A DNA stretch of 64,000 bases from Fodinibacter sp963811825 (GCA_963811825.1 CAWESS010000037.1:1-64000), one strand, 5' to 3'. Counted from the first letter of the stretch, positions 18,383 to 27,579 are shown. Notes: a model not told the origin generated them from the letters alone. Made by a program: numbers and translations.

Positions 18383-18428
18383 GGGCGACCGGCATACGGG
18401 CAGGCGCGGGCTGCGCCCCCACGGGACC

Positions 18429-18434
18429 TATCCT
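18429..18434 (+). promoter_or_regulatory. -10 element TATCCT of a likely leaderless transcript
   Basis: TATCCT ends 6 bases before the GTG at 18441, and no Shine-Dalgarno is present. It would drive the DAHP synthase and threonine aldolase genes. Confidence 0.5.
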
Positions 18435-18440
18435 TGGCCG

Positions 18441-19793
18441 GTGAGCACGACCACCGCACCAGACCCCCGCCAGCGGCTCGCCGCGGGTGCCGACCTGCCC
18501 GCTGCCCAGCAGCCGGTCTGGCCCGACGCCGGCGCCCTCGCCGAGGCCGTCGCGACGCTCGCGAGCTACCCGCCCCTCGTCTTCGCCGGCGAGTGCGACG
18601 TGTTGCGCGACCGGATGGCCGCTGTCGCCCGCGGTGAGGCCTTCGTGCTCCAGGGCGGCGACTGCGCCGAGACCTTCGCGTCGGCGACCGCCGACAACAT
18701 CCGCGACCGGGTCAAGACGATCCTGCAGATGGCGGCGGTGCTCACCTACGGCGCCTCGGTTCCGGTCGTCAAGGTCGGCCGGATGGCCGGGCAGTACGCC
18801 AAGCCCCGCTCGAGCAACTTCGAGACCCGTGAGGGCGTGACCCTGCCCGCCTTCCGTGGCGACATGGTCAACGACTTCGAGTTCACGCCGCAGTCGCGAG
18901 AGCCCGACCCGCAGCGCCTCGTGCGGGCCTACCACGCGAGCAGCGCCACCCTGAACCTCGTGCGCGCCTTCACCACCGGTGGCTTCGCCGACCTGCGCCA
19001 CGTCCACGACTGGAACAAGGGTTTCGTGGCCAACGCCGCGAACGTGCGCTACGAGCGCCTGGCCAAGGACATCGACAAGGCGATGAAGTTCATGAAGGCG
19101 TGTGGCGCCGACTTCGACGCGATGCGCACGACCGAGTTCTTCTCCGCCCACGAGGCGCTCGTGCTCGACTACGAGCGGCCGATGACCCGGGTCGACTCGC
19201 GCACCGGTGAGCTCTACGACACCTCCGGCCACTTCGTGTGGGTGGGGGAGCGCACCCGCGACCTCGACGGTGCCCACATCGACTTCGTCGCCTCGGTGCG
19301 CAACCCGGTCGGCATCAAGGTCTCCGCGAGCGCCGACACCGACGACCTGCTGCGCATCATCGACAAGGTCGACCCGCAGCGCGAGCCGGGCCGCCTGACC
19401 TTCATCACCCGCATGGGGTCCGGCCACATCCGCGAGGCACTGCCCACGATCGTGGAGAAGGTCACGGCATCGGGCGCCTCCGTGACGTGGGTGTGCGACC
19501 CCATGCACGGCAACACCTTCGAGTCGGCGTCGGGCTACAAGACCCGCGACTTCGACGACGTCGTCGAGGAGGTCGAGGGCTTCTTCGAGGTGCACCGTGG
19601 CCTCGGCACGGTCCCCGGCGGCATCCACGTCGAGCTCACCGGCAACGACGTCACCGAGTGCATCGGCGGCTCGGAGAAGATCCTGGACGCCGACCTCAAC
19701 CTGCGCTACGAGACGGTGTGCGACCCGCGCCTGAACCACCAGCAGAGCCTCGAGCTGGCGTTCCTCGTCGCCGAGATGCTCAACCAGGACTGA
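18441..19793 (+). CDS. aroG: class II 3-deoxy-7-phosphoheptulonate (DAHP) synthase
   Basis: A 450-residue plant/actinobacterial-type DAHP synthase that joins phosphoenolpyruvate and erythrose 4-phosphate, the first step of the shikimate pathway. Recognisable blocks include LQGGDCAETF, VVKVGRMAGQ, KPRSSNFE, GFVANAANVRYER, VWVGERTRDLDGAH, FITRMGSGH and VTWVCDPMHGNTFE with its metal-binding Cys, His and Asp positions. Length and order match M. tuberculosis AroG (Rv2178c), which also lies in this neighbourhood. The GTG start has no Shine-Dalgarno but a TATCCT hexamer just upstream. Feedback regulation by aromatic amino acids is known for the family but cannot be read here. Confidence 0.96.
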   Translation: MSTTTAPDPRQRLAAGADLPAAQQPVWPDAGALAEAVATLASYPPLVFAGECDVLRDRMAAVARGEAFVLQGGDCAETFASATADNIRDRVKTILQMAAVLTYGASVPVVKVGRMAGQYAKPRSSNFETREGVTLPAFRGDMVNDFEFTPQSREPDPQRLVRAYHASSATLNLVRAFTTGGFADLRHVHDWNKGFVANAANVRYERLAKDIDKAMKFMKACGADFDAMRTTEFFSAHEALVLDYERPMTRVDSRTGELYDTSGHFVWVGERTRDLDGAHIDFVASVRNPVGIKVSASADTDDLLRIIDKVDPQREPGRLTFITRMGSGHIREALPTIVEKVTASGASVTWVCDPMHGNTFESASGYKTRDFDDVVEEVEGFFEVHRGLGTVPGGIHVELTGNDVTECIGGSEKILDADLNLRYETVCDPRLNHQQSLELAFLVAEMLNQD

Positions 19794-19798
19794 CGCCG

Positions 19799-20839
19799 AT
19801 GCGCGCTGACCTCCTCTCGGACACCCTGACCCGTCCGACCCCGGCGATGCGGCAGGCGATGGCGCACGCCGAGGTCGGCGACGACGTCTTCGGCGAGGAC
19901 CCGACGGTCCGCGCCCTGGAGGAGAAGGTCGCCGCGCTGCTGGGCCACGAGGCGGCGCTCTTCGCGCCGACGGGCTCGATGGCCAACCAGCTCGGCCTGC
20001 GCCTGCACGTCGGCCCCGGCCAGGAGCTCGTCGCCGACCAGCTCGCCCACGTGCTGCGTGCCGAGCTCGGTGCGGCGGCGGCGTTCTCGGGCATCACGAG
20101 CCGCTCGTGGCCCAGTGAGCGCGGGCTGCTCGACCCCGCCGGGCCGATGTCGCTCGTGACGACGGGGGTCGGCCCCTACCAGGTCGAGACCTCCCTCGTC
20201 GTGCTCGAGAACACCCACAACTTCGGTGGTGGCACGATCCAGCCGATCGAGGCGATCCGTGAGGTGCGGGCCGCCACGCAGCCCCTCGGCGTCGCCATGC
20301 ACCTCGACGGGGCGCGGCTGTGGAACGCGCACGTCGCGACGGGGGTGCCGCTCACGGCATACGGGGAGCAGTTCGACACCGTGAGCGTCTGCCTGTCCAA
20401 GGGCCTCGGTGCCCCGGTCGGATCGGTGCTCGTCGGGTCCGCCGACCAGATGGCCGAGGCGCGCATCTGGCGCAAGCGCTACGGCGCCGGCATGCGACAG
20501 GTCGGCATCCTGGCCGCGGCCGGCATCCATGCCCTCGACCACCACCTCGACCGGCTCGCGGACGACCACGCCCGGGCCGCTCGCTTCGCTGCGGCGTGTG
20601 CGGAGGCGGCGCCGGCGGCGCTCGACGCGGCGACGGTCGAGACCAACATCGTCGTCCTCGACGTCGGTGCCGTCGGCTGGCAGGCGCCCGCGTTCGTGGC
20701 CGCCCTCCTCGAGCAGGGCGTCCGCACGTATGCCGTCGGGCCCGGTCGGGTGCGCGCGGTGTGGCACCTCGACGTCGACGACGCGGGAACCGACGCCGCG
20801 ATCGACGCCACCACGACCCTGCTGCGTACCTCGCACTGA
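19799..20839 (+). CDS. low-specificity L-threonine aldolase family enzyme
   Basis: A 346-residue PLP enzyme of the beta-eliminating lyase/aldolase family that cleaves threonine or allo-threonine to glycine and acetaldehyde. It opens with DLLSDTLTRPTPAMR, has the VGDDVFGEDPTV block, the conserved HLDGARLWNA Asp that contacts the PLP nitrogen, and the Schiff-base lysine K201 in VCLSKGLGAPVGS. Arg and Gly motifs for substrate binding follow (RKRYGAGMRQ). It begins 6 bases after the DAHP synthase stop, so the two are probably co-transcribed. The exact stereochemical preference cannot be deduced. Confidence 0.92.
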   Translation: MRADLLSDTLTRPTPAMRQAMAHAEVGDDVFGEDPTVRALEEKVAALLGHEAALFAPTGSMANQLGLRLHVGPGQELVADQLAHVLRAELGAAAAFSGITSRSWPSERGLLDPAGPMSLVTTGVGPYQVETSLVVLENTHNFGGGTIQPIEAIREVRAATQPLGVAMHLDGARLWNAHVATGVPLTAYGEQFDTVSVCLSKGLGAPVGSVLVGSADQMAEARIWRKRYGAGMRQVGILAAAGIHALDHHLDRLADDHARAARFAAACAEAAPAALDAATVETNIVVLDVGAVGWQAPAFVAALLEQGVRTYAVGPGRVRAVWHLDVDDAGTDAAIDATTTLLRTSH

Positions 20840-20840
20840 T

Positions 20841-20897
20841 TGCACGTCACCCACCTGCAGGGCGCCCCCGGGCCGACCTGGCGGTGGGTGGTGCGCA
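20841..20897. terminator. imperfect inverted repeat between convergent genes
   Basis: TGCACGTCACCCACC (20841-20855) pairs with GGTGGGTGGTGCGCA (20883-20897), with mismatches only in the lower stem. It sits exactly between the convergent threonine aldolase and EamA transporter genes, so a bidirectional terminator is likely. There is no T run on either strand. Confidence 0.45.
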
Positions 20898-20907
20898 AGA
20901 AGTCGGT

Positions 20908-21828
20908 TCAGACGTCGTGGTGCAGGGCCTCGACCGGTGGATCGTCCGCGGCACTCGCCCCCGGTGTGCGCGGGGTGGCCTTGAGCTCGACGAGGTACAT
21001 CGCCGCGACGACCATGGCCCCACCGACGAGCATCCGGCGCGTCAGGGTCTCCCCGCCGAGCAGCACGGCGAAGAAGGCCGCGAAGACCGGCTCGAGCGCC
21101 ATGACGATGGCGGCGCGGGTGGCCGTGAGGTGGGCCTGCGCCCAGGTCTGGGCCCAGAGGGCGCCGGCTCCGGCGATGAGGGCCATGTAGAGCAGCGAGG
21201 CCCACTGCCCTCCGTCGGCGGGCAGGGTCAGCCCACCCGGAACGGCGGCGACGCCGGTGACGAGGGTGATGACCGCGGCCTGGACGGTGGCCAGGCCGAC
21301 GGCCGCCTGTGCCGTGGACCACCGGCCGAGCGCGACGATGTGGCCGGCGTACAACACGGCCGACAGCAGCGTCAGCGCCTCACCGGGGCCGACGGCGAAA
21401 CCCTGGAGTGAGAGCACGGCAAGGCCAGCCGTCGCCAGGGCGACCGCGGCCCACGTCACGGGCGGCAGCTTCTCGCGCAGCAGCACCGCGCCGAGCACCG
21501 GCGTCAGCACGACGTAGGTGCCCGTGATGAAGCCCGACACCGAGGCGTCGGTGTGCTGCAGCCCCATCGTCTGCAGCACCTGGGCGGACCCGTAGAGCAG
21601 CCCCAGCACGGCCCCGATGCGCAGGTCACGTCGCCCCAGCGCGAGGGTCTGGCGCCGGAAGAGCGCGAACATGACGATTGCCGCGATGCCGAAGCGCACG
21701 GTGAGGAAGTCGGCCGGCGGAACGGTCTCCACGAGGTCGCGGATGAGGAAGAACGTCGAGCCCCACACGGCGGTCACCCCGACGAGCAGCAGCGTCGCGA
21801 GCCGGGTCTGCCCGGCGGGAGCGCTCAC
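20908..21828 (-). CDS. EamA/DMT-superfamily transporter
   Basis: A 306-residue, ten-segment membrane protein made of two EamA repeats. The first repeat opens with LLLVGVTAVWGSTFFLIRDL and ends at about residue 140. The second opens near AVLYAGHIVALGRW and ends with the conserved LEPVFAAFFAVLLGGE stretch. Members export or import small metabolites such as amino acids and purines; the substrate is unknown. The GTG start lies 7 bases after the kinase stop, which suggests it is the last gene of a LysM protein, kinase, transporter operon. Confidence 0.9.
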   Translation of the reverse strand: MSAPAGQTRLATLLLVGVTAVWGSTFFLIRDLVETVPPADFLTVRFGIAAIVMFALFRRQTLALGRRDLRIGAVLGLLYGSAQVLQTMGLQHTDASVSGFITGTYVVLTPVLGAVLLREKLPPVTWAAVALATAGLAVLSLQGFAVGPGEALTLLSAVLYAGHIVALGRWSTAQAAVGLATVQAAVITLVTGVAAVPGGLTLPADGGQWASLLYMALIAGAGALWAQTWAQAHLTATRAAIVMALEPVFAAFFAVLLGGETLTRRMLVGGAMVVAAMYLVELKATPRTPGASAADDPPVEALHHDV

Positions 21829-21835
21829 CGGGTGC

Positions 21836-23806
21836 TCAGACGATCGTCAGGGTGATGGTGCTGCCCTTGGGGGCCTTCCCGCTGCCCGGGTCCTGCAGGC
21901 GCACGGTGCCGAAGAAGCCGCCGAGGGCCTTGCGCACGGTCACCTTGAAGCCGACGGCCTCCAGGGCCTGCCGGGCCTGGTCGACCTGCTGGCCGACGAC
22001 GTTCGGCACGTCGACGAGCACCGGGCCCTTGGACACCACCAGCGTCACGGTGTCGCCCTTGAACAGGGTGCCGTCGCGCGGGCTCTGGCTGATGACCGAG
22101 CCCTTGGGCACGGTGTCGCTGTTCTGCTGCTCCTTGGCGTCGACCTCCAGGCCGAGCTTCTCGAGCGCGCGCGTTGCGGCCTTGGCGCTCTTGCCCGTCT
22201 GGTCGGGCACCTCGATCGGCTTGCGTCCCTTGCTCACCGTCATCTCGACGGCGGTGCCCTTCTTCAGGCTCGCCCCGGGGCCGGGCTCGGCGGTGATGAC
22301 CTGGCCGTCGGGAACGCTCTCGTGGAAGACCTCGCGGACGTCGCCGACGGTGAGGTTGACCTCCTCGATGCGGGTCGTGGCCTCGGCCAGGGTCATGCCG
22401 ACGACCGGCGGCACCTCGTAGCGCTCCGGCCCCTTGGACACCACGAGCGACACCTCGGCGCCGCGCCGGATGGTGTCACCCGCGGCCGGGTCGGTGGAGA
22501 TGACCTGGTCCTTCGGCACGCTCTCGTCGAACGCCTCGGTGACCTGGGCGGACAGGTTGGCCTCGCTCACGGCGGACACGGCCTCGGCCTGGGTGCTCCC
22601 CTCGACGGACGGCACGGTGGCCATGGCACCGGGGCCGAGGATGAAGAACCATGCGGTGAGCGCGGCGATGAGCGCCGATGCCACGATGGCCGGCCACCAG
22701 CGACGGTTCCCACCACGGGATGCGCCGCCGCCTGCGACGACGACACCCTCGAGGGGCGCCGGCGACTGCGGGGGCAGGGCGAGCGCACGGGTGTCGGTGT
22801 GCGGGCGCGTCGCGACCCCGCCGGACGCGGTGGCTCCGCCGACCCGGTGCATGGGCAGGGCGGCGGTGGCCGTGGGCAGCGATGCCGCCGCGACGGCATC
22901 CGTGCCCGAAGGTCGGGCGTCGAGGGCCGCCGGCGACAGCGAGGCGCGGGTGCGCCGGAGGAGGGCGAGGAGGGCGGAGGCATCCGCCGGTCGGTCGTCG
23001 GGATCGCGGGCCGTGGCGGCGGCGACGAGCGAGTCGAGTGCCGGGTCGAGGCCGGGCACCCGGCTCGAGGGCGACGGAATCCCACCGTGGACGTGCTGGT
23101 AGGCGACGTGGATGGCGGTGTCCCCGTCGACCGCCTTGGTGCCGGTGAGCATCTCGAAGAGCATCAGCCCGGCGGCGTAGACGTCGCTGCGGGCGTCGGC
23201 CACCCCGCGTTCGACCTGCTCGGGGGAGAGGTAGGCGACGGTTCCGAGCAGGACCCCGGAGGTGCTCGTGACGGTCTGGCTCGTCACGGCTCGGGCCAGG
23301 CCGAAGTCGGCGACCTTGACCGTGCCGTTGTCGTTGATGATGACGTTCTCGGGCTTGACGTCACGGTGGATCAGGCCGCCCGCGTGCGCCTCGCCGAGCG
23401 CCAGCAGCACGGGTTCGAGGACGTCGAGCGCGGCGCGCGGGCTGAGCGGACCCTCCTCGCGCATCACCTCGCGCAGCGTCAGGCCCGGGACGTGCTCCAT
23501 GACGAGGTACATGACGTCACCGTCACGACCCTGGTCGTAGACGGCGACGACGTTCGGGTGCGACAGGGATGCCGCGGACCGCGCCTCCCGCCGGAAGCGC
23601 GTGACGAAGCTCTCGTCGTGCACGAGGTGCTCGCGCATCACCTTCAGGGCGACCTCGCGGTCGAGGCGCTCGTCCAGCGCGAGGTAGACGGTGGCCATTC
23701 CGCCGTCGGCGAGGCGACGGAGCACTCGGTAGCGTCCGTCGAGGGTGCGCCCGATCAGCGCGTCGCCGGTGGATGACACCGTAGGAGTGTACGTAGTTCC
23801 GGACAC
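21836..23806 (-). CDS. pknL: PASTA-domain Ser/Thr protein kinase (PknL position)
   Basis: A 656-residue Hanks-type kinase. The kinase domain (about 24-285) has a glycine loop GGMATVYLA, the lysine in VALKVM, HRDVKPENV and DFGLARA. A Pro/Ala-rich juxtamembrane segment leads to one transmembrane helix (WWPAIVASALIAALTAWFF, near residue 375), and four extracellular PASTA repeats follow, three of them ending in the typical VVSKGP or TVSKGR. The genomic place next to DAHP synthase and an Rv2175c-type gene is that of M. tuberculosis pknL. However, that kinase is shorter and, as I recall, lacks PASTA repeats, so the extracellular part here is like PknB. PASTA repeats usually sense muropeptides or lipid II. 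The start is GTG at 23806, preceded by GATGAGG. Confidence 0.92.
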   Translation of the reverse strand: MSGTTYTPTVSSTGDALIGRTLDGRYRVLRRLADGGMATVYLALDERLDREVALKVMREHLVHDESFVTRFRREARSAASLSHPNVVAVYDQGRDGDVMYLVMEHVPGLTLREVMREEGPLSPRAALDVLEPVLLALGEAHAGGLIHRDVKPENVIINDNGTVKVADFGLARAVTSQTVTSTSGVLLGTVAYLSPEQVERGVADARSDVYAAGLMLFEMLTGTKAVDGDTAIHVAYQHVHGGIPSPSSRVPGLDPALDSLVAAATARDPDDRPADASALLALLRRTRASLSPAALDARPSGTDAVAAASLPTATAALPMHRVGGATASGGVATRPHTDTRALALPPQSPAPLEGVVVAGGGASRGGNRRWWPAIVASALIAALTAWFFILGPGAMATVPSVEGSTQAEAVSAVSEANLSAQVTEAFDESVPKDQVISTDPAAGDTIRRGAEVSLVVSKGPERYEVPPVVGMTLAEATTRIEEVNLTVGDVREVFHESVPDGQVITAEPGPGASLKKGTAVEMTVSKGRKPIEVPDQTGKSAKAATRALEKLGLEVDAKEQQNSDTVPKGSVISQSPRDGTLFKGDTVTLVVSKGPVLVDVPNVVGQQVDQARQALEAVGFKVTVRKALGGFFGTVRLQDPGSGKAPKGSTITLTIV

Positions 23807-23830
23807 GGCGACCTCATCGTCCCTTCGCGC

Positions 23831-24965
23831 TCACATGGTCTTGCGCAGGGCCATGACCGAGCGGACGTACTGCTTGGTGTCGGTGTACATCCCGTTCTTC
23901 CGCAGTGCGCCGAGGCCCTGGTAGTAGGCCGCGGCGGTCTCCTCGGGGCTCTCCGTGGCCCGTCCGAGGGCCCGCAGCATCACGACCCCGGCGGTGATGT
24001 TGTCCTGGGTCCTCAGCAGGTCCAGACGGCGACCGGCGAGGTCGGAGGCCCAGCGGCCGGAGTCCGGGATGACCTGCATGACGCCGACGGCGTTGGCGGG
24101 GGAGACGGCGCGCTGGTTCCAGCCGGACTCCTGGTAGGCGATGGCCAGGGCGAGCTTGGGGTCCACGCCGTGGCGACGGGCCGTGGCGATGATCAGGGCC
24201 TTGGTCTCGGTGCGGCTGGGCACGGAGCGCTTGGCGAGGGTCGCCCGGTTGCGCGCGGCGGCCTCGGCGACGGCCCGCGGGTACGTGACCCCGTTGAAGG
24301 TGTCGAGCAGCGGGGCGCTCTGGCGCGCGGCCTTGGCGGGGCCGGCCGGAACCGTGAGCCGCTGGCCGGGGTGGATCACGGCCCGTGTCGGGATGCCGCT
24401 CGCCTTCGCGATGGCTCCCACGGAGGTGCGGTGGCGGATGGCGATGGAGCCCAGGGTGTCGCCGGCACGCACCCGGTAGGTGGTGGTCTTGCCGCTGCTC
24501 GTGGCCGCGGCACGGGCGGCGGATGCCGTGGCGGCACCACCGCGCACCGTGATCCGCTGGCCGGGGTGGATGAACTCGTGCGCGCTCAGCCGGTTGGCCT
24601 TGAGCAGCGAGGCGAGCGGGGTGCCGTAACGCGCGGCGATGGCGCCGAGGGTGTCGCCGGGGCGCACGACGTGCACCGTGCCGGCCTGCGACCCGGTGGA
24701 TGTCGGAGGCGCTCGACCTCGCGGCCGTGGCGCGCGGGACGCTCAGCCGGGTGCCGGCGACGATGAGGGCGCGGTCACGGATGTCGTTGCGTGCGGCGAT
24801 GGCGCCCACCGTGGTGCGGTAGCGCGCGGCGATGCCGATGAGGGTGTCGCCGGGCTGGACGGTGTGGGTCGTCCAGCCGTGCGGCGCGGGGTTGGCAGCC
24901 GTGACGGTGGATGCCGTCACGCTGGTGACAGGGGGAGCCGTCGCCGGAGGGGCGGAGATGACCAT
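23831..24965 (-). pseudogene. LysM-repeat lytic transglycosylase-like protein, one frameshift
   Basis: The start is ATG at 24965 with AAGGA 7 bases upstream. The protein has three LysM repeats (HTVQPGDTLIGIAARY, HVVRPGDTLGAIAARYG and YRVRAGDTLGSIAIRH) and a C-terminal SLT-like domain with the catalytic Glu in AYQESGWNQRAVS followed by GVMQVIPDSG. The first LysM is in one frame; from about 24705 the rest is in another, so one extra base is present between SASDI and STGSQAGT. If corrected, it gives about 377 residues. No clear signal peptide is seen, although a weakly hydrophobic N-terminus is present. It probably binds and cleaves peptidoglycan. It lies 24 bases upstream of the PASTA kinase, whose extracellular repeats may bind the same polymer. 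Confidence 0.8.
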
Positions 24966-25111
24966 GACGCGTCCTTGCCTGTGACAGGTGTGGTTGGTGC
25001 TTCTACTGTGTTGCGTGGGGCTCACGGTAGCGGAGTGGTGTGCAGATGTCAGGGAGGCGGTGGAGCGCGCGTGCGGGCGCAGGCGACGGCGGCTGTGGCA
25101 CGCTGAGCACC

Positions 25112-25537
25112 GTGAGCGACACACCGGTGAGCGAGATCCCCCAGGACGCGACGGCACAGGATGCGCCCGCCATCCCCGGGGGTGACCTCGAGGCCCTCGT
25201 CGGGTCGTGGCTGACCGTCCCCGACATCGCCGAGCGGCTCGGGCTGCCGCTGGCGTCGGTGCGCCGGCTCATCGAGGACCGTGAGCTGCTGGCCCACCGC
25301 ATCGGTGAGCGCCGGGTGGTTGCCGTGCCGGCGGGGTTCGTCGACGACGAGGGGCCGCTGCACGCCCTCAAGGGCACCTTCACCGTGCTCGCGGACGGCG
25401 GCATGTCCGACATCGAGATCCTGCGCTGGCTGCACACCCCCGACGACACCCTTCCGGTGCCCGGGGCCCCGATCGACGCCATCCACGCCGGCTTCAAGAC
25501 CGAGGTCCGGCGCCGCGCCATGGAGGAAGCCTTCTAG
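25112..25537 (+). CDS. Rv2175c-family DNA-binding protein
   Basis: A 141-residue winged-helix protein. After a variable, Thr/Ser-containing N-terminus (residues 1-25) comes the helix-turn-helix (WLTVPDIAERLGLPLASVRR, then LIEDRELLAHRIG), a wing (RVVAVPAGFV) and a conserved C-terminal domain (LKGTFTVLADGGMSDIEILR, then WLHTPDD). In M. tuberculosis Rv2175c is phosphorylated near its N-terminus by PknL, which reduces DNA binding. The same gene pair is present here, divergent from the kinase operon, so this protein is a likely substrate of the kinase at 21836-23806. The GTG start lacks a good ribosome site. Confidence 0.9.
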   Translation: MSDTPVSEIPQDATAQDAPAIPGGDLEALVGSWLTVPDIAERLGLPLASVRRLIEDRELLAHRIGERRVVAVPAGFVDDEGPLHALKGTFTVLADGGMSDIEILRWLHTPDDTLPVPGAPIDAIHAGFKTEVRRRAMEEAF

Positions 25538-25771
25538 CCTCTCGCAGGCCTTTCGTGTCGGTTCTCCCCACCTGCAGTTCGAGCCGTATGACGAGGTAAT
25601 GCGCCACGTGCCGTGCAGCCACTTCGTCGCGCCCGGCAGCCGACTGCAGACGCCGGTCACCACCGTCAACTGCCACATCCGACGCGGCGACCAGGGCGCG
25701 ACCAGACCGCGACCGATGCCCGGGAGCCTGTAGCTGCAGTCACCGACCCACCATCGAAGGAGCAGCTCATC

Positions 25772-26302
25772 ATGAAGAAGACGCAGACCATCCGCACCAC
25801 GCTGGGCCTGGCCACGGCCGTCGTCACCGCCACGGTGCTGGCCTCCCCGGCTTCAGCCGACACCATGACGCGGGACTCGCTGTACTGGCCGGCGTCGGAC
25901 GAGGTGGTGGCCACCTGTGAGGGCGGGGTGGAGATCGGCCTCGGCTTCGACCTCACGCGCAACGTGCACGAGCAGTACGACCGTTCCGGTGAGCTCACCC
26001 GACTGATCCGCAACGTCAACTACACCGGAATCTTCGAGAACCTCGCCACCGGGGAGGAGTACAGGTTCCAGGGCACCCGGGTCGTCACGTCCGACTTCGT
26101 CGACGGCACGTTCACCAGTCGAGGCAACTACCGCACCGTCACCATGCCCGGCACGGGGACCGTGCTGCACACCACCGGCATGTACGTCAGTGACCTCGAC
26201 ATCGAAGGCCTGTTCTACCGCCAGGCCGGGCCGGTCTTCGACGAATGGACCGACGGTGCAGGAGACGCGGTCTGCAGCCTCTTCGGTCTCCAGCAGGGCT
26301 GA
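25772..26302 (+). CDS. secreted hypothetical protein
   Basis: A 176-residue exported protein. A signal peptide (KK at 2-3, a hydrophobic core, cleavage after ASPASA at residue 29) is followed by a beta-rich domain of about 147 residues with alternating charged and aromatic positions (YDRSGELTRLIRNVNYTG, then FENLATGEEYRFQG). It has two Cys (in VATCEGG and AVCSLFG) that could form a disulphide. The start has GAAGGAG 9 bases upstream. I do not recognise the family; the shape resembles small secreted proteins of actinomycetes. It stands alone between two unrelated genes. Confidence 0.78.
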   Translation: MKKTQTIRTTLGLATAVVTATVLASPASADTMTRDSLYWPASDEVVATCEGGVEIGLGFDLTRNVHEQYDRSGELTRLIRNVNYTGIFENLATGEEYRFQGTRVVTSDFVDGTFTSRGNYRTVTMPGTGTVLHTTGMYVSDLDIEGLFYRQAGPVFDEWTDGAGDAVCSLFGLQQG

Positions 26303-26320
26303 GGTACGGCCTCGTACTGG

Positions 26321-26380
26321 TGACGGGGTTGTCCGCCAAGGACGGGCGTGTACCCGCGCCGCGAGCGGACAACCCCGTCA
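26321..26380. terminator. 16-bp perfect inverted repeat, probable bidirectional terminator
   Basis: TGACGGGGTTGTCCGC (26321-26336) and its exact complement GCGGACAACCCCGTCA (26365-26380) flank a 28-base GC-rich loop. It lies between the convergent secreted-protein and polyprenyl synthase genes. No T run follows. It could instead be an interspersed palindrome; comparison with the rest of the genome would tell. Confidence 0.6.
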
Positions 26381-26392
26381 ACCGTGTCCGGC

Positions 26393-27478
26393 TCAGGCGG
26401 TGCGGGCCGTGGTGATGCCGACGAGGTCGAGCAGTGCCGCACGGGCCTCGGGGTCCAGCGACGTGGCGCCGTCGAGGGCGCTCGTCGCGGCATCCGCGAG
26501 CCGGGCGATCTCCTCCTCGAGCCTGGCCACGGCCCCGGAGCCCTCGATCGTGTCGCGCAGCTCGTCGACCTGGGCGGCGTCGAGGTCGGGGCGCCCGAGC
26601 AGCGACTCGACGCGTTCCTGACCCTGCCGGTCCAGGCCGGCCAGCGCGTGGGCGAGCAGCACGGTGCGCTTGCCCTCGCGCAGGTCGTCCCCGGCCGGCT
26701 TCCCGGTCTCCTGCGGGTCGCCGAAGACCCCGAGCAGGTCGTCGCGCAGCTGGAACGCCCGCCCGAGGTCGAGCCCGTAGCGCGAGAGCGCCTCCAACCC
26801 GGCATCGTCCAGACCACCGGTCGTCGCGCCGATGAGCAGAGGATGCTCCACGGAGTACTTCGCGCTCTTGTAGCGGATGACCCGGTCGGCCCGCTCGACG
26901 CGCTCGGTGGCGGGCAGCCCGTCCCACGGCCGCATCGACTCGACGACGTCGAGGAACTGCCCCGCCATGAGCTGGGTGCGCATGAGGTCGAAGACGGGGC
27001 GCCCACGGGCGAGGTCCTCCTCGGGCAGGCCGCAGGTGGCGTAGACCGCGTCGGTCCAGGTCAGGCAGAGGTTGCCGGCGAGCACGGCGCCGGCCAGGCC
27101 GAAGCGGTCCTCGTCACCATCCCAGCCACGCGCGGTGTGGGCGCTCGCGAACGCGCGGTGGGCGGCCGGCATCCCACGGCGGGTGTCCGAGTCGTCCATG
27201 ACGTCGTCGTGGATGAGCGCGGCGGCCTGGAACAGCTCCATCGAGCTCGCGAGGCGCACGAGGGCGTCGGAGTCGGGGCGTCCGGCGGCGCGGTGTCCCC
27301 AGTAGAGGAAGGCGGCCCGCAGGCGCTTGCCGCCGCGCAGCAGCGCGGCGATGGCGGTGACGAGCTCGTCGACGTCGGGCCCGAGCTCGGCGAGCACCGT
27401 GGTCTGGGTCGCGAGCTCGGCGTCGAGACAGCCCTGCACCCGGTGCCGCAGATCAGCGGTGTCGAGCGGGCTGGGCAC
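26393..27478 (-). CDS. idsA: trans-isoprenyl (geranylgeranyl/polyprenyl) diphosphate synthase
   Basis: A 361-residue head-to-tail prenyltransferase. The first Asp-rich motif is LIHDDVMDDSDTRRG and the second is QLRDDLLGVFGD. Other family blocks are GGKRLRAAF, the YKSAKYSVEHPL segment and GKRTVLLAHAL. The second motif ends DDLLG rather than DDxxD, which is common in actinobacterial members. It makes C15-C25 prenyl diphosphates for menaquinone, carotenoid or lipid-carrier synthesis; product length is not certain from sequence. The GTG start has AGGAGG 6 bases upstream. By position it corresponds to Rv2173 (IdsA2). Confidence 0.92.
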   Translation of the reverse strand: MPSPLDTADLRHRVQGCLDAELATQTTVLAELGPDVDELVTAIAALLRGGKRLRAAFLYWGHRAAGRPDSDALVRLASSMELFQAAALIHDDVMDDSDTRRGMPAAHRAFASAHTARGWDGDEDRFGLAGAVLAGNLCLTWTDAVYATCGLPEEDLARGRPVFDLMRTQLMAGQFLDVVESMRPWDGLPATERVERADRVIRYKSAKYSVEHPLLIGATTGGLDDAGLEALSRYGLDLGRAFQLRDDLLGVFGDPQETGKPAGDDLREGKRTVLLAHALAGLDRQGQERVESLLGRPDLDAAQVDELRDTIEGSGAVARLEEEIARLADAATSALDGATSLDPEARAALLDLVGITTARTA

Positions 27479-27566
27479 GGCGGTCCTCCTGGTGGCGACC
27501 CGCCAGCGATGCTCGCGCCGGTGGTCAGATGGTGGGTGCCCAGAGCCTACGGCGTGAGGGGTCGAC

Positions 27567-27572
27567 TACCCT
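27567..27572 (+). promoter_or_regulatory. -10 element TACCCT of a likely leaderless transcript
   Basis: TACCCT ends 7 bases before the ATG at 27580, with no Shine-Dalgarno between. It would drive metF. Confidence 0.45.
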
Positions 27573-27579
27573 CACCGCC

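Noticed and set aside
26321..26380. Insertion sequence terminal repeats
   Set aside because: Only 28 bases lie between the arms, there are no target-site duplications, and no transposase gene is in the window.
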